33,265 bases of DNA from an uncultured Collinsella sp. (GCA_902494935.1 CABUVH010000006.1:1-33265), one strand, 5' to 3'; numbered from the stretch's first letter, positions 1 through 8,024 are shown. A program made the numbers and translations. Notes: a model not told the origin generated them from the sequence alone.

Positions 1-28
1 AAAACAAAAGCGCGGCAAAAGGCCGCGC
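1..28 (-). terminator. Intrinsic terminator downstream of ilvE
   Basis: Seen: on the minus strand a 7-bp GC-only stem (GCGCGGC at 10-16 pairing with GCCGCGC at 22-28) around an A/T-rich loop is followed by TTTTGTTTT (positions 9 to 1). This is the best terminator for the minus-strand aminotransferase, because the larger palindrome between it and the gene lacks a T-run. Confidence 0.7.
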
Positions 29-79
29 ACCATCTCTATTCAGATCTATATTGCCCGTAACGACTGCGCCGAGGTAACG

Positions 80-208
80 CAGGCCCGGGGGTGACCTTCC
101 TTTCCGGCGCACTCCGCAGGACGAAAGAACCCCCGCCGCACGTAGTGCGCAGCGGGGGTTCTTTCATGTCCGAGGACGCGCCGGAAAGGAAGGTCGCCCT
201 CGGGCCGG
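80..208. repeat. 129-bp imperfect palindrome, nested stem-loops
   Basis: Seen: outer arms 80-110 and 178-208 are complementary at 28 of 31 positions, sharing GACCTTCCTTTCCGGCGC. Inside lies a second perfect pairing, GAAAGAACCCCCGC (123-136) with GCGGGGGTTCTTTC (152-165). The whole unit begins 15 bp after the stop of the aminotransferase gene. It could form a very long RNA hairpin or a DNA cruciform. It has no T-run of its own, so it is not a classical terminator. A MITE-like element is possible; no target-site duplication was identified. Confidence 0.7.
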
Positions 209-222
209 ACATACAAGACAGC

Positions 223-1275
223 TTACGCGACGGTGTAAACCCAGTTGTGCTTATCCTCAACAGCACCAGACTGGATGCCCGTCAGAGTCTCGCGGAGCTT
301 CTTCATCACAGGACCGATCTCGGTGTAGCCAGCCGGGAAGGTCACAGTCTCGTCGGCACCGTAGACCTTGTTGTCGATCTCGCCGACCGGGGAGATAACG
401 GCAGCGGTGCCGCACAGACCGCACTCAACAAAGGTGCCGGCCTTGACCTCGGCCCACTCGACGGGTCGCTGATCGACGGTCATGCCCAGGTCCTCAGCGA
501 CCTGAACGAGCGAACGGCGGGTGATGGAGGGCAGGATGGAGTCGGTGTGCGACTGCGGGACGACAAGCGTGCCGTCCTCCTTCACGAACAGGACGTTGGC
601 GCCACCGGTCTCCTCGACATAGGTGCGGGACTCGGAGTCGAGATACAGGTTCTCGGCATAGCCCTCGCGGTGAGCCTCCATCGTGGGCTTCAGGGACATG
701 GCGTAGTTCAGGCCGGCCTTGATGTTGCCGGTGCCGTGCGGTGCGGCGCGGTCGTACTCGGAAACACGCAGCTTGACAGGCTTGAGGCCACCCTTAAAGT
801 ACGGACCGACCGGGGTCACGAGAATGCGGAACGTGTACTCAGGAGCGGGAGCCACGCCGATCACGTCACCGGAGCCGATCATAAACGGACGCACGTACAG
901 GGTTGCGCCGGAGCCGAAGGGCGGGACCCATGCGGCGTTGGCAGAGACGACCTGCTTGACGGCCTCGACAAACTTGTCCTTGGGGAACGGGGGCATCTCG
1001 AGGCGCTGGGCAGAGTTATACATACGCTCGGCGTTCATGTCGGGACGGAAGCAGACGATGCTGCCGTCCTCGGCGGTGTAGGCTTTCAGGCCCTCAAAGA
1101 CCTCCTGACAGTAGTGGAAGATGCCGCCGCACTCGGAGACATGCAGGGTGTGGTCGGTGGTCAGGCCGCCCTCGTCCCACTCGCCGTCCTTCCAATGGGC
1201 CTCGTAGCTGTAATCGGTCTTCATGTAGCCAAAGCCGAGGCTACCCCAATCGATATCCTTCTTCTCGACAGTCAT
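223..1275 (-). CDS. ilvE: Branched-chain amino acid aminotransferase
   Basis: A 350-residue PLP-dependent class IV aminotransferase, expected to interconvert leucine, isoleucine and valine with their 2-oxo acids using glutamate/2-oxoglutarate in the cytoplasm. Visible family marks include TGNIKAGLNYAMSLK in the PLP-lysine region, YVEETGGANVLF, and GLCGTAAVISPVGEI near the C-terminus. The length matches the long (about 350 aa) BCAT subgroup. I place the start at the ATG at 1273-1275 (MTVEKKDIDW) because AAGGAG lies 6 nt upstream; a longer in-frame extension to 1347 is arginine-rich and unlike the family. It appears monocistronic, with a roughly 150-nt leader and a possible -10 TACAAT (1431-1436, minus) but only a weak -35. 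No attenuator rich in branched-chain codons was found. Confidence 0.93.
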   Translation of the reverse strand: MTVEKKDIDWGSLGFGYMKTDYSYEAHWKDGEWDEGGLTTDHTLHVSECGGIFHYCQEVFEGLKAYTAEDGSIVCFRPDMNAERMYNSAQRLEMPPFPKDKFVEAVKQVVSANAAWVPPFGSGATLYVRPFMIGSGDVIGVAPAPEYTFRILVTPVGPYFKGGLKPVKLRVSEYDRAAPHGTGNIKAGLNYAMSLKPTMEAHREGYAENLYLDSESRTYVEETGGANVLFVKEDGTLVVPQSHTDSILPSITRRSLVQVAEDLGMTVDQRPVEWAEVKAGTFVECGLCGTAAVISPVGEIDNKVYGADETVTFPAGYTEIGPVMKKLRETLTGIQSGAVEDKHNWVYTVA

Positions 1276-1499
1276 ATGTCGCTCCTTACATACACGGTTG
1301 CATACTCGCGAACCCGCACGCAAGGACCGAAGCCGGCCGCGTCGCAACGTCGCATACCCGGAAGCGTAGAGCCGGGCCAGGACACGCGGGCAGCATCAAA
1401 GCCGATGGCACGTCGATTCGCATGCAGGTGATTGTACTCCCCGCACGCCTTGGATAAAACGCTTTTCTTTAACTAAGTAAAGTATTTTCATTTGCCTTC

Positions 1500-1537
1500 A
1501 ACACAAAAGGCCCGCCACCGTAAGCGGTGACGGGCCT
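1500..1537 (-). terminator. Intrinsic terminator of the DedA gene
   Basis: Seen: on the minus strand the hairpin GGCCCGTCACCG-CTTA-CGGTGGCGGGCC (1509-1537, one mismatch) is followed by TTTTGTGTT. It lies 30 bp after the stop of the DedA-family gene. Confidence 0.85.
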
Positions 1538-1566
1538 CAACTGCACGGTCTGCGCGCTGGCTCGAG

Positions 1567-2214
1567 CTACGCGTTCTTTTTGCCCAGCTTAGCCTTAACC
1601 AGACCGACCACGGTCGGGATGATCGACACGGCGACAATGCCGATAATCAGCAGCTCAAAGTGCTCCTGCACAAAGGGAATGCCGCCAAAGAAGTAGCCCA
1701 GCAGCGTAAAGAGCGTCGACCAGGTAATGCCGCCCAGCACGTTAAAGATGACAAAGTTGCGCCAGTGCATACCGCCCATGCCGGCGATAAAGGGAACAAA
1801 GGTGCGGATAAACGGAAAGAAGCGGCCCAGGAAGATGGCCAGGTGGCCCCACTTATCCAAGAAGTCCTCGGACTTTTTGATGCGCTCGGGCGTCATGGCC
1901 TTTACCTTGCCCGAGGCGATGATCTTGCGGCCAAAGAAGTGGCCGATCATAAAGTTGCACTGATCGCCCAGGATGGCTGCGGCCCATGCGGTGGCCAGAA
2001 GCGCCACGATGTTAAAGCCGCCGTTGTGGGCAAAGAAGCCCGAGGCAAACAGCAGCGAATCACCGGGAAGGAACGGGAAGAACACCACACCCGTCTCGAG
2101 AAAGATGATCAGGAAAACGCAGCCGTAGGCCATAAGCGGGCCGGCGGCGATCCAGCTGGCGATCGCGGTGCGCGGATCCTTAAGCAGCTCGGCGATAAAA
2201 TTGATGAAACCCAT
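1567..2214 (-). CDS. DedA family membrane protein
   Basis: A 215-residue polytopic inner-membrane protein of the DedA/SNARE-associated (VTT) family. Members are involved in envelope homeostasis; some are undecaprenyl-phosphate or phospholipid translocases, but the substrate here cannot be read from sequence. Family marks are ETGVVFFPFLPGDSLL (near residues 41-56) and GRFFPFIRTFVPFIAGMGGM, which carries the conserved G-R-x(2)-P-x(2)-R-T pattern. Hydrophobic stretches at the N-terminus, middle and C-terminus agree with the usual re-entrant/TM layout, and the C-terminus is basic (KAKLGKKNA). The start is taken at MGFINFIAELL, with GAGAGG about 10 nt upstream; the upstream in-frame extension is not membrane-like. 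It is divergent from the serine acetyltransferase gene and followed by its own terminator. Confidence 0.88.
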   Translation of the reverse strand: MGFINFIAELLKDPRTAIASWIAAGPLMAYGCVFLIIFLETGVVFFPFLPGDSLLFASGFFAHNGGFNIVALLATAWAAAILGDQCNFMIGHFFGRKIIASGKVKAMTPERIKKSEDFLDKWGHLAIFLGRFFPFIRTFVPFIAGMGGMHWRNFVIFNVLGGITWSTLFTLLGYFFGGIPFVQEHFELLIIGIVAVSIIPTVVGLVKAKLGKKNA

Positions 2215-2437
2215 GAAGTAAAACCTCTCAGTTGTGGGCGCGGATACGTCCAAGTTGACCAGTATACGGTTGCGGCGCCCCCTCGTGCGCAACCCCACAA
2301 AAGCATGACTCCATTACCAGCAAGTTTGCATAACTGACACCTGTCGCGCAAAGCCGCCAAGATTGTTCTTCCTAATCCCTAGCGAATCGCTATACTTTAT
2401 TGAATCGCATTGCCATGGCGCTAAGGGAGGGCGGCCG

Positions 2438-3142
2438 GTGAGCTTTATCAATACCATTCGCGAGGACATCAAGACCGTCCAGGCGCAGGACCCCGCCGCG
2501 CAAAACGGTCTGGTCATCTTCCTTTCCTATCCTGGCCTGCACGCCAAGTGGAACCACGTGCCCGAGCACTGGCTCTGGGAGCACGGTCATCGCTCGCTCG
2601 CCCGTGTGCTCTCGCAAATCACCCGCCACATCACCGGCGTCGAGATTCATCCCGCTGCACAGATCGGCAAGCATTTCTTTATCGACCACGCCATGGGCGT
2701 CGTCATCGGCGAAACCACCATCGTGGGCGACAACTGCGTGCTCTACCAGGGCGTTACGCTCGGCGGCACCGGCAACGAAACCGGCAAGCGCCACCCCACC
2801 CTGGGCAACAACGTCACCGTGGGCACGGGCGCCAAGGTGCTCGGCAACATTCGCATCGGCAACAACGTCAAGATCGGCGGCAATTCGGTTGTCGTTAAGG
2901 ACGTGCCCGACAACTGCACCGTCGTGGGCGTGCCAGGCCGCATCATCAAGCGCAACGGCTGCCGCGTGTTCGAGGAGAGCTTCGATGCCAAGCAGCATCG
3001 CGAGTACATGCCCGATGACGCCGCCGAGCAGTCCGCGCTCAACCGCCAAGGCATCACCGAGAATGCCCGCCGCGTCAAGGAACTCGAGCGAGAGGTGGCC
3101 GAGCTCAAAGCCCTCGTCACGAAGCTCATGGACGAGCGCTAG
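2438..3142 (+). CDS. cysE: Serine O-acetyltransferase
   Basis: A 234-residue left-handed beta-helix acyltransferase making O-acetylserine from serine and acetyl-CoA, the first step of cysteine synthesis. The N-terminal helical part (SFINTIREDIKTV...) is followed by hexapeptide repeats: HPAAQIGKHFFIDHAMGVVI carries the catalytic His region, then GETTIVGDNCVLYQGVTLGG, GNNVTVGTGAKVLGNIRIG and GNNVKIGGNSVV, ending VPGRIIK. The start is a GTG at 2438, preceded by AAGGGAGG at the right distance; the upstream in-frame ATG at 2363 has no such site. The C-terminal tail after the beta-helix is long, acidic and likely coiled (RVKELEREVAELKALVTKL). A -10-like TATACT lies at 2391-2396. No cysteine synthase gene is adjacent. 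Confidence 0.93.
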   Translation: MSFINTIREDIKTVQAQDPAAQNGLVIFLSYPGLHAKWNHVPEHWLWEHGHRSLARVLSQITRHITGVEIHPAAQIGKHFFIDHAMGVVIGETTIVGDNCVLYQGVTLGGTGNETGKRHPTLGNNVTVGTGAKVLGNIRIGNNVKIGGNSVVVKDVPDNCTVVGVPGRIIKRNGCRVFEESFDAKQHREYMPDDAAEQSALNRQGITENARRVKELEREVAELKALVTKLMDER

Positions 3143-3182
3143 GAACGCAAGCGGCACAAAACGACATCGGCATCAACGCAAG

Positions 3183-3224
3183 AAGGCGCGCCAGGGAATC
3201 CATCCCCGGCGCGCCTTTCTTTTT
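3183..3224 (+). terminator. Intrinsic terminator of cysE
   Basis: Seen: a perfect 10-bp stem AAGGCGCGCC (3183-3192) / GGCGCGCCTT (3208-3217) followed by TCTTTTT on the plus strand. It sits between convergent genes and on the minus strand is followed by CTTCTTG, so it may also help end the ABC exporter operon. Confidence 0.85.
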
Positions 3225-3225
3225 G

Positions 3226-3257
3226 ATGTGACATGCGGGACTGTCCCTTTGTCACAT
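3226..3257. repeat. GGGAC-type interspersed repeat (copy 1)
   Basis: Seen: inverted repeat ATGTGACA (3226-3233) / TGTCACAT (3250-3257) around the palindromic core GGGACTGTCCC (3237-3247). Its end touches the stop codon of the ABC exporter gene. It resembles the GACAGG-type repeats elsewhere in the window in having a GGGAC motif within short inverted arms. Confidence 0.5.
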
Positions 3258-5263
3258 TATGCGAACTGGCTCAGATAGAGGTCGGCGTAGGCACCCTCGG
3301 CAGCCAGCAGCTCCTTATGCGTGCCCTGCTCGATAATGTTGCCGTGATCCATGACCAAGATCAGGTCGGCGTCCACGATCGTCGACAGGCGGTGCGCGAT
3401 CACAAAGCTCGTGCGCCCGCGCATGAGCGCGTCCATGGCACGACCGATGGCAAGCTCGGTACGCGTATCCACGCTTGAGGTCGCCTCGTCCAGGATGAGA
3501 ATCGCCGGGTTATTGAGCAGCACGCGTGCGATGGTCAGCAGCTGACGCTGGCCCTGGCTGATGCTTTCGGCATCGTTGGCCACGCGCGTGTCGTAGCCCT
3601 GCGGCATGGTGCGCACAAAGAAGTCGACCTGCGCGGCACGAGCGGCCGCGACAATCTCCTCGCGCGTCGCCTCGGGGCAGCCGTAGGCGATGTTTTCGGC
3701 AATCGTGCCATCGAACAGCCAGGCGTCCTGCAGCACCATGCCAAACTGCTGCCGTAGCTCGCCGCGGTCCATGCGGCTCGTATCCACGCCGTCGAGCGTA
3801 ATACGCCCGCCGTCAATCTCGTAGAAGCGCATGAGCAGGTTGATGAGCGTCGTCTTGCCCGCGCCCGTGGTTCCCACCACGGCAATCTTCTGGCCCGGCT
3901 CGGCGGTAAACGACACGTCGCGCATAAGCGGCTTGTCGGGCGAATAACCAAAGCGCACATGCTCAAAGGAGACGCGGCCCTCCACGCGACCCGGCAGCTT
4001 GGCGGCCTTGTCCGGCAGCGGATCGGCCTCCATCTCGGGCTCATCGAGCAGGTCGAACACGCGCTCTGCACTCGCCAGCGCGCTCTGCAGCGAGTTGAAG
4101 GTAAACGACAACTGCGTCATGGGCTCGGACGCCTCGTAGATAAACTGGAAGAACGCCTGGAACACGCCGACGGTCATGTGACCGGCAACCAGCATGCTGC
4201 AGCCCACAAGCGCAATAACGATCTGCGCCAAACGGCCGATAAAGCGCACTGCGGGGCCGACAGCATTGATCATAAAGTCGGCCTTGGTGCTCACACGAGC
4301 CAGTTCCTTCGAAGCCTCGTGCACCTCAGCGGAGCTCTGACGTTCGCGGTTAAACGCGCGGATCACCAGACGGCCCGAATAGCCTTCCTCGACCGCACTC
4401 GTAATCTTGGACACCCACTCCTGGCGCTCGCCCGTCACATCGTGTGTGCGGCGCGAGACGACCTTCGTCACCAGCAGCGACAGTGCCGTAAAGAACAGAA
4501 AGACGAGCGTAAGCTGCACGCTGAACACGAACATCACGCTCACAGCACCAACAACCGTGCCGATCGACACGAGCAGCTGCAGCAATCCGCGCTGCATGCT
4601 CTCGGACATCTTGTCCAGGTCGTTGGTCGCGCGGCTGACGACCTCGCCGGGACGATGCGCGTCAAAATAGGCGAGCGGCAGACGGTTGAGCTTTTGCGCG
4701 ATGCGGTTGCGCAGGCGCAGATTGAGGCGTTCGGCCACGCTCGACATCAAAAAGCTCTGGAGCGCATAGAACGAGGCAGCGGCAGTCCAGATCATAAAGT
4801 AGACGAAAATGGTCTTGCCGCAGTTCTCCCAGGTGATGCTGAAAGTGGTGTCGTTGGCAAACGCCACCTGAATGTGGCCCCACAGCTCATCGATCACGCG
4901 GGCGCTATATGCCGGCGCGGCGGTGTTAAAGATGACATAGAACACAATGCTCGCGAACACGATATAGAAGCGCCAATGGTCGCCGGCGGCCTCGCTCCAC
5001 AGGCGGCGCACCGTCGCCCAGGTGTCGCGGGGCGTCTCGTCCTCGTCTTCGTCGTCCACGTCGCGCATGCGCTCTGCCTCAGCGCGGGCGCGCTCGTCCT
5101 CGGCGCGTTCGTTTTCCTCGTAGAGCGCTTGGCGGCGAGCCTCGCGCTCGGCTGCAGCCTTGGCGGCCTCGTCCAGCTCGGGTGCTACGGCAGCTGTTTC
5201 CTCAACCAGCCCTGTGGCAACGGCGTCATCAACGCTGGCCTGCTTCCTGAGCTCCTCGGTCAT
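3257..5263 (-). CDS. ABC exporter half-transporter, subunit B (canonical ATPase site)
   Basis: A 668-residue type-IV (ABCB-like) half-transporter fusing a six-helix membrane domain (about residues 100-380) to a nucleotide-binding domain: Walker A GTTGAGKTT (464-472), Q-loop LQDAWLF, signature ISQGQ (568-572), Walker B ILILDEATSSVD with catalytic Glu593, and switch His624 in AHRLST. The first 95 residues are a strongly charged Glu/Ala/Arg extension likely to be helical or coiled, absent from its partner. The ISQGQ signature is degenerate, which with the partner's altered Walker B is the typical asymmetry of heterodimeric multidrug exporters (TM287/288 type). Start at ATG 5261-5263 with GGAGGTGA upstream, one nucleotide after the stop of the preceding gene; a GTG three codons earlier is possible. 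The substrate is unknown. Confidence 0.9.
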   Translation of the reverse strand: MTEELRKQASVDDAVATGLVEETAAVAPELDEAAKAAAEREARRQALYEENERAEDERARAEAERMRDVDDEDEDETPRDTWATVRRLWSEAAGDHWRFYIVFASIVFYVIFNTAAPAYSARVIDELWGHIQVAFANDTTFSITWENCGKTIFVYFMIWTAAASFYALQSFLMSSVAERLNLRLRNRIAQKLNRLPLAYFDAHRPGEVVSRATNDLDKMSESMQRGLLQLLVSIGTVVGAVSVMFVFSVQLTLVFLFFTALSLLVTKVVSRRTHDVTGERQEWVSKITSAVEEGYSGRLVIRAFNRERQSSAEVHEASKELARVSTKADFMINAVGPAVRFIGRLAQIVIALVGCSMLVAGHMTVGVFQAFFQFIYEASEPMTQLSFTFNSLQSALASAERVFDLLDEPEMEADPLPDKAAKLPGRVEGRVSFEHVRFGYSPDKPLMRDVSFTAEPGQKIAVVGTTGAGKTTLINLLMRFYEIDGGRITLDGVDTSRMDRGELRQQFGMVLQDAWLFDGTIAENIAYGCPEATREEIVAAARAAQVDFFVRTMPQGYDTRVANDAESISQGQRQLLTIARVLLNNPAILILDEATSSVDTRTELAIGRAMDALMRGRTSFVIAHRLSTIVDADLILVMDHGNIIEQGTHKELLAAEGAYADLYLSQFA

Positions 5264-5264
5264 G

Positions 5265-7001
5265 CTACTCACCTCCCTTCATTTGCGATTCCGCGATGGC
5301 GCGGTACACCTCGCAGGTTTCCATAAGCTCGCCATGCGTGCCCAGGCCCACAACCTCGCCGTCCTTGAGCACGACGATCTGGTCGGCGTGCAAGATCGTC
5401 GAGATGCGCTGCGCGATAATGAGCACCGCAGCGTCACGCGTCTCGTTTTGCAACGCATGGCGCAGGGCGGCATCGGTCTTAAAGTCCAGGGCCGAAAAGC
5501 TGTCGTCGAAGATATATAGATCGGCATGCTTCATGAGCGCACGGGCGATTGCCAAACGCTGGCGCTGGCCGCCCGAAAAGTTCGTACCGCCCTGCGCCAC
5601 CGGGGTATCGAGCCCCTGCGGTTGGTCGAGTACAAAGGTGCTCTGGGCAACCTCAAGCGCGTGGAGCATGTCGCCCTCGGTCGCGCCTTCGTTACCAAAG
5701 CGAAGGTTGCTCGCCACCGTGCCCGAGAACAGCCACGCCTTCTGCGGCACATAGGCAATGCGCCCGCGGATTTCGTCTTGCGTAAGCTCGCGCAGGTCCA
5801 CACCATTCAGGCGAATGGAGCCCTTGGTGGCATCGTGGAAGCGCAGCAGAAGCTTTGCCACCGTCGATTTGCCCGAGCCTGTCGAGCCAACGATCGCAGT
5901 CGTCTGACCGCGATGGCAGGCAAAGCTCAGGTCGCACAGGGTGTCCTCGTCGGCATCGTCAAAGCGAAACGACATGTGGTCGAACACGGCCACCGCATCG
6001 GCTTCGTCTTGGGGCTCGCGCGCCCCGTCATCCAGCGTGCGCTCGCCATCGACGATGCTCGGCTCAATCTCCAACACCTGCTGCGCACGGTTCAGGCACG
6101 CGGCAGCACGCGGAAGCGTCAGCACCACCATCTGGGCCATCATCACAAAGAACAGGATCAGAATTGCATACTCCAGCACCGCCGAGATACTCGCAATCTG
6201 CATGGCGTGGGCGCCTACGCGGTTGCCGCCCACCCACAGCACCGCCACCTCGGCGATGTTCATCAAAAAGAAGCTGGAGCTGTCGAGGCCCACAAACAGG
6301 TGGTTGACCTTGATGGCGTTGGCGGCGTAGTCGCTAAACACCTCGTCCAGGCGCCGTTCCTCGTGGCGCTCCTTGTTAAACGCACGGATGACGCGCACGC
6401 CCACAATATTCTCGCGCAGCACCACGTTCATGCGGTCGATAAAGCCCTGTAGGCGCATAAAAATCGGCGCCGCGTTGGCAACCGTAAAGACCGCCGCCAC
6501 CAGCACAATCGCAACGACTACGCCCAGAAGCGTGCCCATGGCGGGATCGATAAACCAGGCGAAGATGATGCCCGCCACAGCCAAAAACGGCACGGGCAGC
6601 ACCAGCTGAATCGTCTGCAGAATCGCCTGCTGAATCACGTTGATGTCGTTGAGCGAGCGCGTGATCATCGATCCGGTGCCAAAGCGCTCAAAATCGCTGG
6701 CCGCGAGCTCGAGCGATTTGTCGTACACGGCATTGCGGATATCGCAAGCCACGTTGGCGGCCAGGCGCGCCGAAAGATAGCAGCCCAGCACCGTGCCGCC
6801 GCTAGCCATGCTGGTCGCGATAAACATGTATAGGCCGTTGCGTAAAATGTAGTCGACATCGCCCGTGGTAATACCGGTGTTGACCATGTTCGCCAGCATC
6901 GTGGGAACCAACAGCGTACCGACGTTATCCACCAGCAGCACCAGCAGCGTCACTGCGACAAGCCCTCGATATGGCTTTAGAAACCTCATTAACAGTCGCA
7001 C
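5265..7001 (-). CDS. ABC exporter half-transporter, subunit A (degenerate ATPase site)
   Basis: A 578-residue membrane/ATPase fusion and the presumed heterodimer partner of the next gene. The six-helix region spans about residues 12-300. The ATPase domain has Walker A GSTGSGKST (372-380), a canonical FSGGQ signature (475-479), but Walker B reads LYIFDD, with Asp500 where catalytic Glu is usual, and the switch His is Gln531 (AQRIST). Those two changes mark the non-hydrolytic half of asymmetric exporters. I use the GTG start at 7001 (MRLLMRFLKPYRG), which fits the family's N-terminus and has a purine-rich site upstream; the ATG at 6989 is an alternative. It overlaps the end of the MarR gene by 13 nt (1 nt for the ATG), so the two are translationally coupled. 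Confidence 0.9.
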   Translation of the reverse strand: MRLLMRFLKPYRGLVAVTLLVLLVDNVGTLLVPTMLANMVNTGITTGDVDYILRNGLYMFIATSMASGGTVLGCYLSARLAANVACDIRNAVYDKSLELAASDFERFGTGSMITRSLNDINVIQQAILQTIQLVLPVPFLAVAGIIFAWFIDPAMGTLLGVVVAIVLVAAVFTVANAAPIFMRLQGFIDRMNVVLRENIVGVRVIRAFNKERHEERRLDEVFSDYAANAIKVNHLFVGLDSSSFFLMNIAEVAVLWVGGNRVGAHAMQIASISAVLEYAILILFFVMMAQMVVLTLPRAAACLNRAQQVLEIEPSIVDGERTLDDGAREPQDEADAVAVFDHMSFRFDDADEDTLCDLSFACHRGQTTAIVGSTGSGKSTVAKLLLRFHDATKGSIRLNGVDLRELTQDEIRGRIAYVPQKAWLFSGTVASNLRFGNEGATEGDMLHALEVAQSTFVLDQPQGLDTPVAQGGTNFSGGQRQRLAIARALMKHADLYIFDDSFSALDFKTDAALRHALQNETRDAAVLIIAQRISTILHADQIVVLKDGEVVGLGTHGELMETCEVYRAIAESQMKGGE

Positions 7002-7489
7002 GACTCCCCCTCACCTTGATTCTCGGCTTGGTTCTCGGCAGCGATATGCTGCTTAAAGGCATCGCACTCATCGCCGAGCACCTGAGAGAATTTGCCGATC
7101 AAGCGCATAATCTCGCGCTGCTCACATGGCTCAAGCGCGCCAAAGGCTCGCTGCTCGGCCTTGAGTGCCGGCAGCGCATAACGCTCGGCAAATCGCCTGC
7201 CCTCTTCGGTCAGACTCACAACCTTGTTCTTACGACTGCCTTCGGCAAACTCCAACGTTGCGAAGCCCCGCGCCGTCAAGGCTTTAATTGCCGAGTTGAT
7301 GGTCTGCTTGCTGTAGAACCATTCGCTTGTCAGACGGCTTACGGCAATACTGCCGCCCGCCGTGCTGGTGTCGACGAGCATCCAATAGGCGCAGTCCGAA
7401 AGGCCGCAGGCGCGCGAGAACTCCGAATAGATATGGTCGAGTCCATTGAGCAACCGATCAAAGTCGACCAGCGTAACCGCACTATTCAT
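6989..7489 (-). CDS. MarR family transcriptional regulator
   Basis: A 166-residue winged-helix protein of the MarR type. The central part (SEWFYSKQTINSAIKALTARGF, then SRKNKVVSLTEEGRRF) reads as recognition helix followed by the wing and the LTxxG motif common in the family. The C-terminus is a helical dimerisation tail. It is the first gene of an operon with the two ABC exporter subunits, the usual layout of an auto-regulated efflux system released by binding of a transported compound. The promoter just upstream carries two palindromes that look like its operators. Start at ATG 7487-7489 with GGTGGG close upstream. The inducer cannot be told. Confidence 0.88.
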   Translation of the reverse strand: MNSAVTLVDFDRLLNGLDHIYSEFSRACGLSDCAYWMLVDTSTAGGSIAVSRLTSEWFYSKQTINSAIKALTARGFATLEFAEGSRKNKVVSLTEEGRRFAERYALPALKAEQRAFGALEPCEQREIMRLIGKFSQVLGDECDAFKQHIAAENQAENQGEGESCDC

Positions 7490-7505
7490 CTATCCCACCA
7501 TTCAA

Positions 7506-7524
7506 TTGTCCGATTTTTGACCAA
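7506..7524. promoter_or_regulatory. Putative MarR operator O2
   Basis: Seen: TTGTC-cgattttt-GACCAA, an imperfect palindrome matching operator O1 in both arms and spacer (shared pattern GTC-CGA-TTTTGAC). It lies between the promoter and the start codon of the marR-like gene, where repressor binding would block transcription. Confidence 0.55.
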
Positions 7525-7536
7525 TTATGTGTCTCT

Positions 7537-7565
7537 AGATTAGTCCGAGTTTTGACTATCGTCAA
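7537..7565 (-). promoter_or_regulatory. Sigma-70 type promoter of the marR-ABC operon with operator O1
   Basis: Seen on the minus strand: -35 TTGACG (7565-7560), a 17-bp spacer, and -10 TAATCT (7542-7537), 48 bp upstream of the marR-like start. A palindrome TAGTC-N8-GACTA (7541-7558) fills the spacer and touches the -10, placing a dimeric repressor on top of RNA polymerase. Confidence 0.65.
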
Positions 7566-7607
7566 CAGGCTCTCCGCAAATGCGTGCATTTTTATGGCCT
7601 ATCGGCA

Positions 7608-7644
7608 GAAAAAGACCGCCGGCGCGGGGGCGGCGCCAGCGGTC
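7608..7644 (-). terminator. Intrinsic terminator
   Basis: Seen on the minus strand: GACCGCTGGCGCC...GGCGCCGGCGGTC-type stem (7614-7644, one mismatch, short C-rich loop) followed by TTTTTCTG. It ends the small gene at 7671-7961. Confidence 0.85.
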
Positions 7645-7670
7645 ACGTGAAAATCGAGTTTTATTGCCTG

Positions 7671-7961
7671 TTAAGCGGCGACGGCCTCATAGACCGTAGC
7701 GCCCGAGAAGCTGTCATGCAGGCTCTTGCCGGCAATCCACGGCAGCTCGACGACCTCGCAGACCGTGTTGACCAGCTCGGAGCAGTCAGTAAAGTGGCCC
7801 TTGTCGTTGAGGGCCTCGCAATCCTGAACACGCCAATAGCCATCGGTGTGCGTGATGTAGTACTCGTGATCGTTGATCGACACGAAAGCGCGCGTCTTGG
7901 AACGCAGCAGCTTCAGAAATCCTTCGAAATCGGTCTCGACGACATCTCCAGCCTGGAACAT
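7671..7961 (-). CDS. Hypothetical protein, 96 aa
   Basis: Not recognised. The start is fixed by AGGAGGTAA 5 nt upstream of ATG 7959-7961 (MFQAGDVVETDFEGFLKLL). The product is a small, acidic, probably cytoplasmic protein without signal peptide or membrane segment. It reads as a compact alpha/beta fold: an aromatic middle (HEYYITHTDGYWRVQDCEAL) and three cysteines (DCEAL, TDCSEL, TVCEVVEL). It stands alone with its own leader, which contains the palindrome AACCTTTATCAAAGGTT (8025-8041), and its own terminator. The strong ribosome binding site and terminator support a real, well-expressed gene; no function is proposed. Confidence 0.75.
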   Translation of the reverse strand: MFQAGDVVETDFEGFLKLLRSKTRAFVSINDHEYYITHTDGYWRVQDCEALNDKGHFTDCSELVNTVCEVVELPWIAGKSLHDSFSGATVYEAVAA

Positions 7962-8024
7962 GATGTTACCTCCTGGCCCGGCGCCACCACGGCGCATTGA
8001 TAAACGTTGGTACTCCTTTAGTAA

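Noticed and set aside
1276..1426. 45-codon minus-strand upstream frame ending at the ilvE ribosome site, considered as a leader peptide
   Set aside because: No ribosome site, no run of Leu/Ile/Val codons and no attenuator fold; codon content looks random.
2363..2437. Upstream ATG start for cysE
   Set aside because: No ribosome site and a non-family N-terminus; the GTG at 2438 with AAGGGAGG is better.
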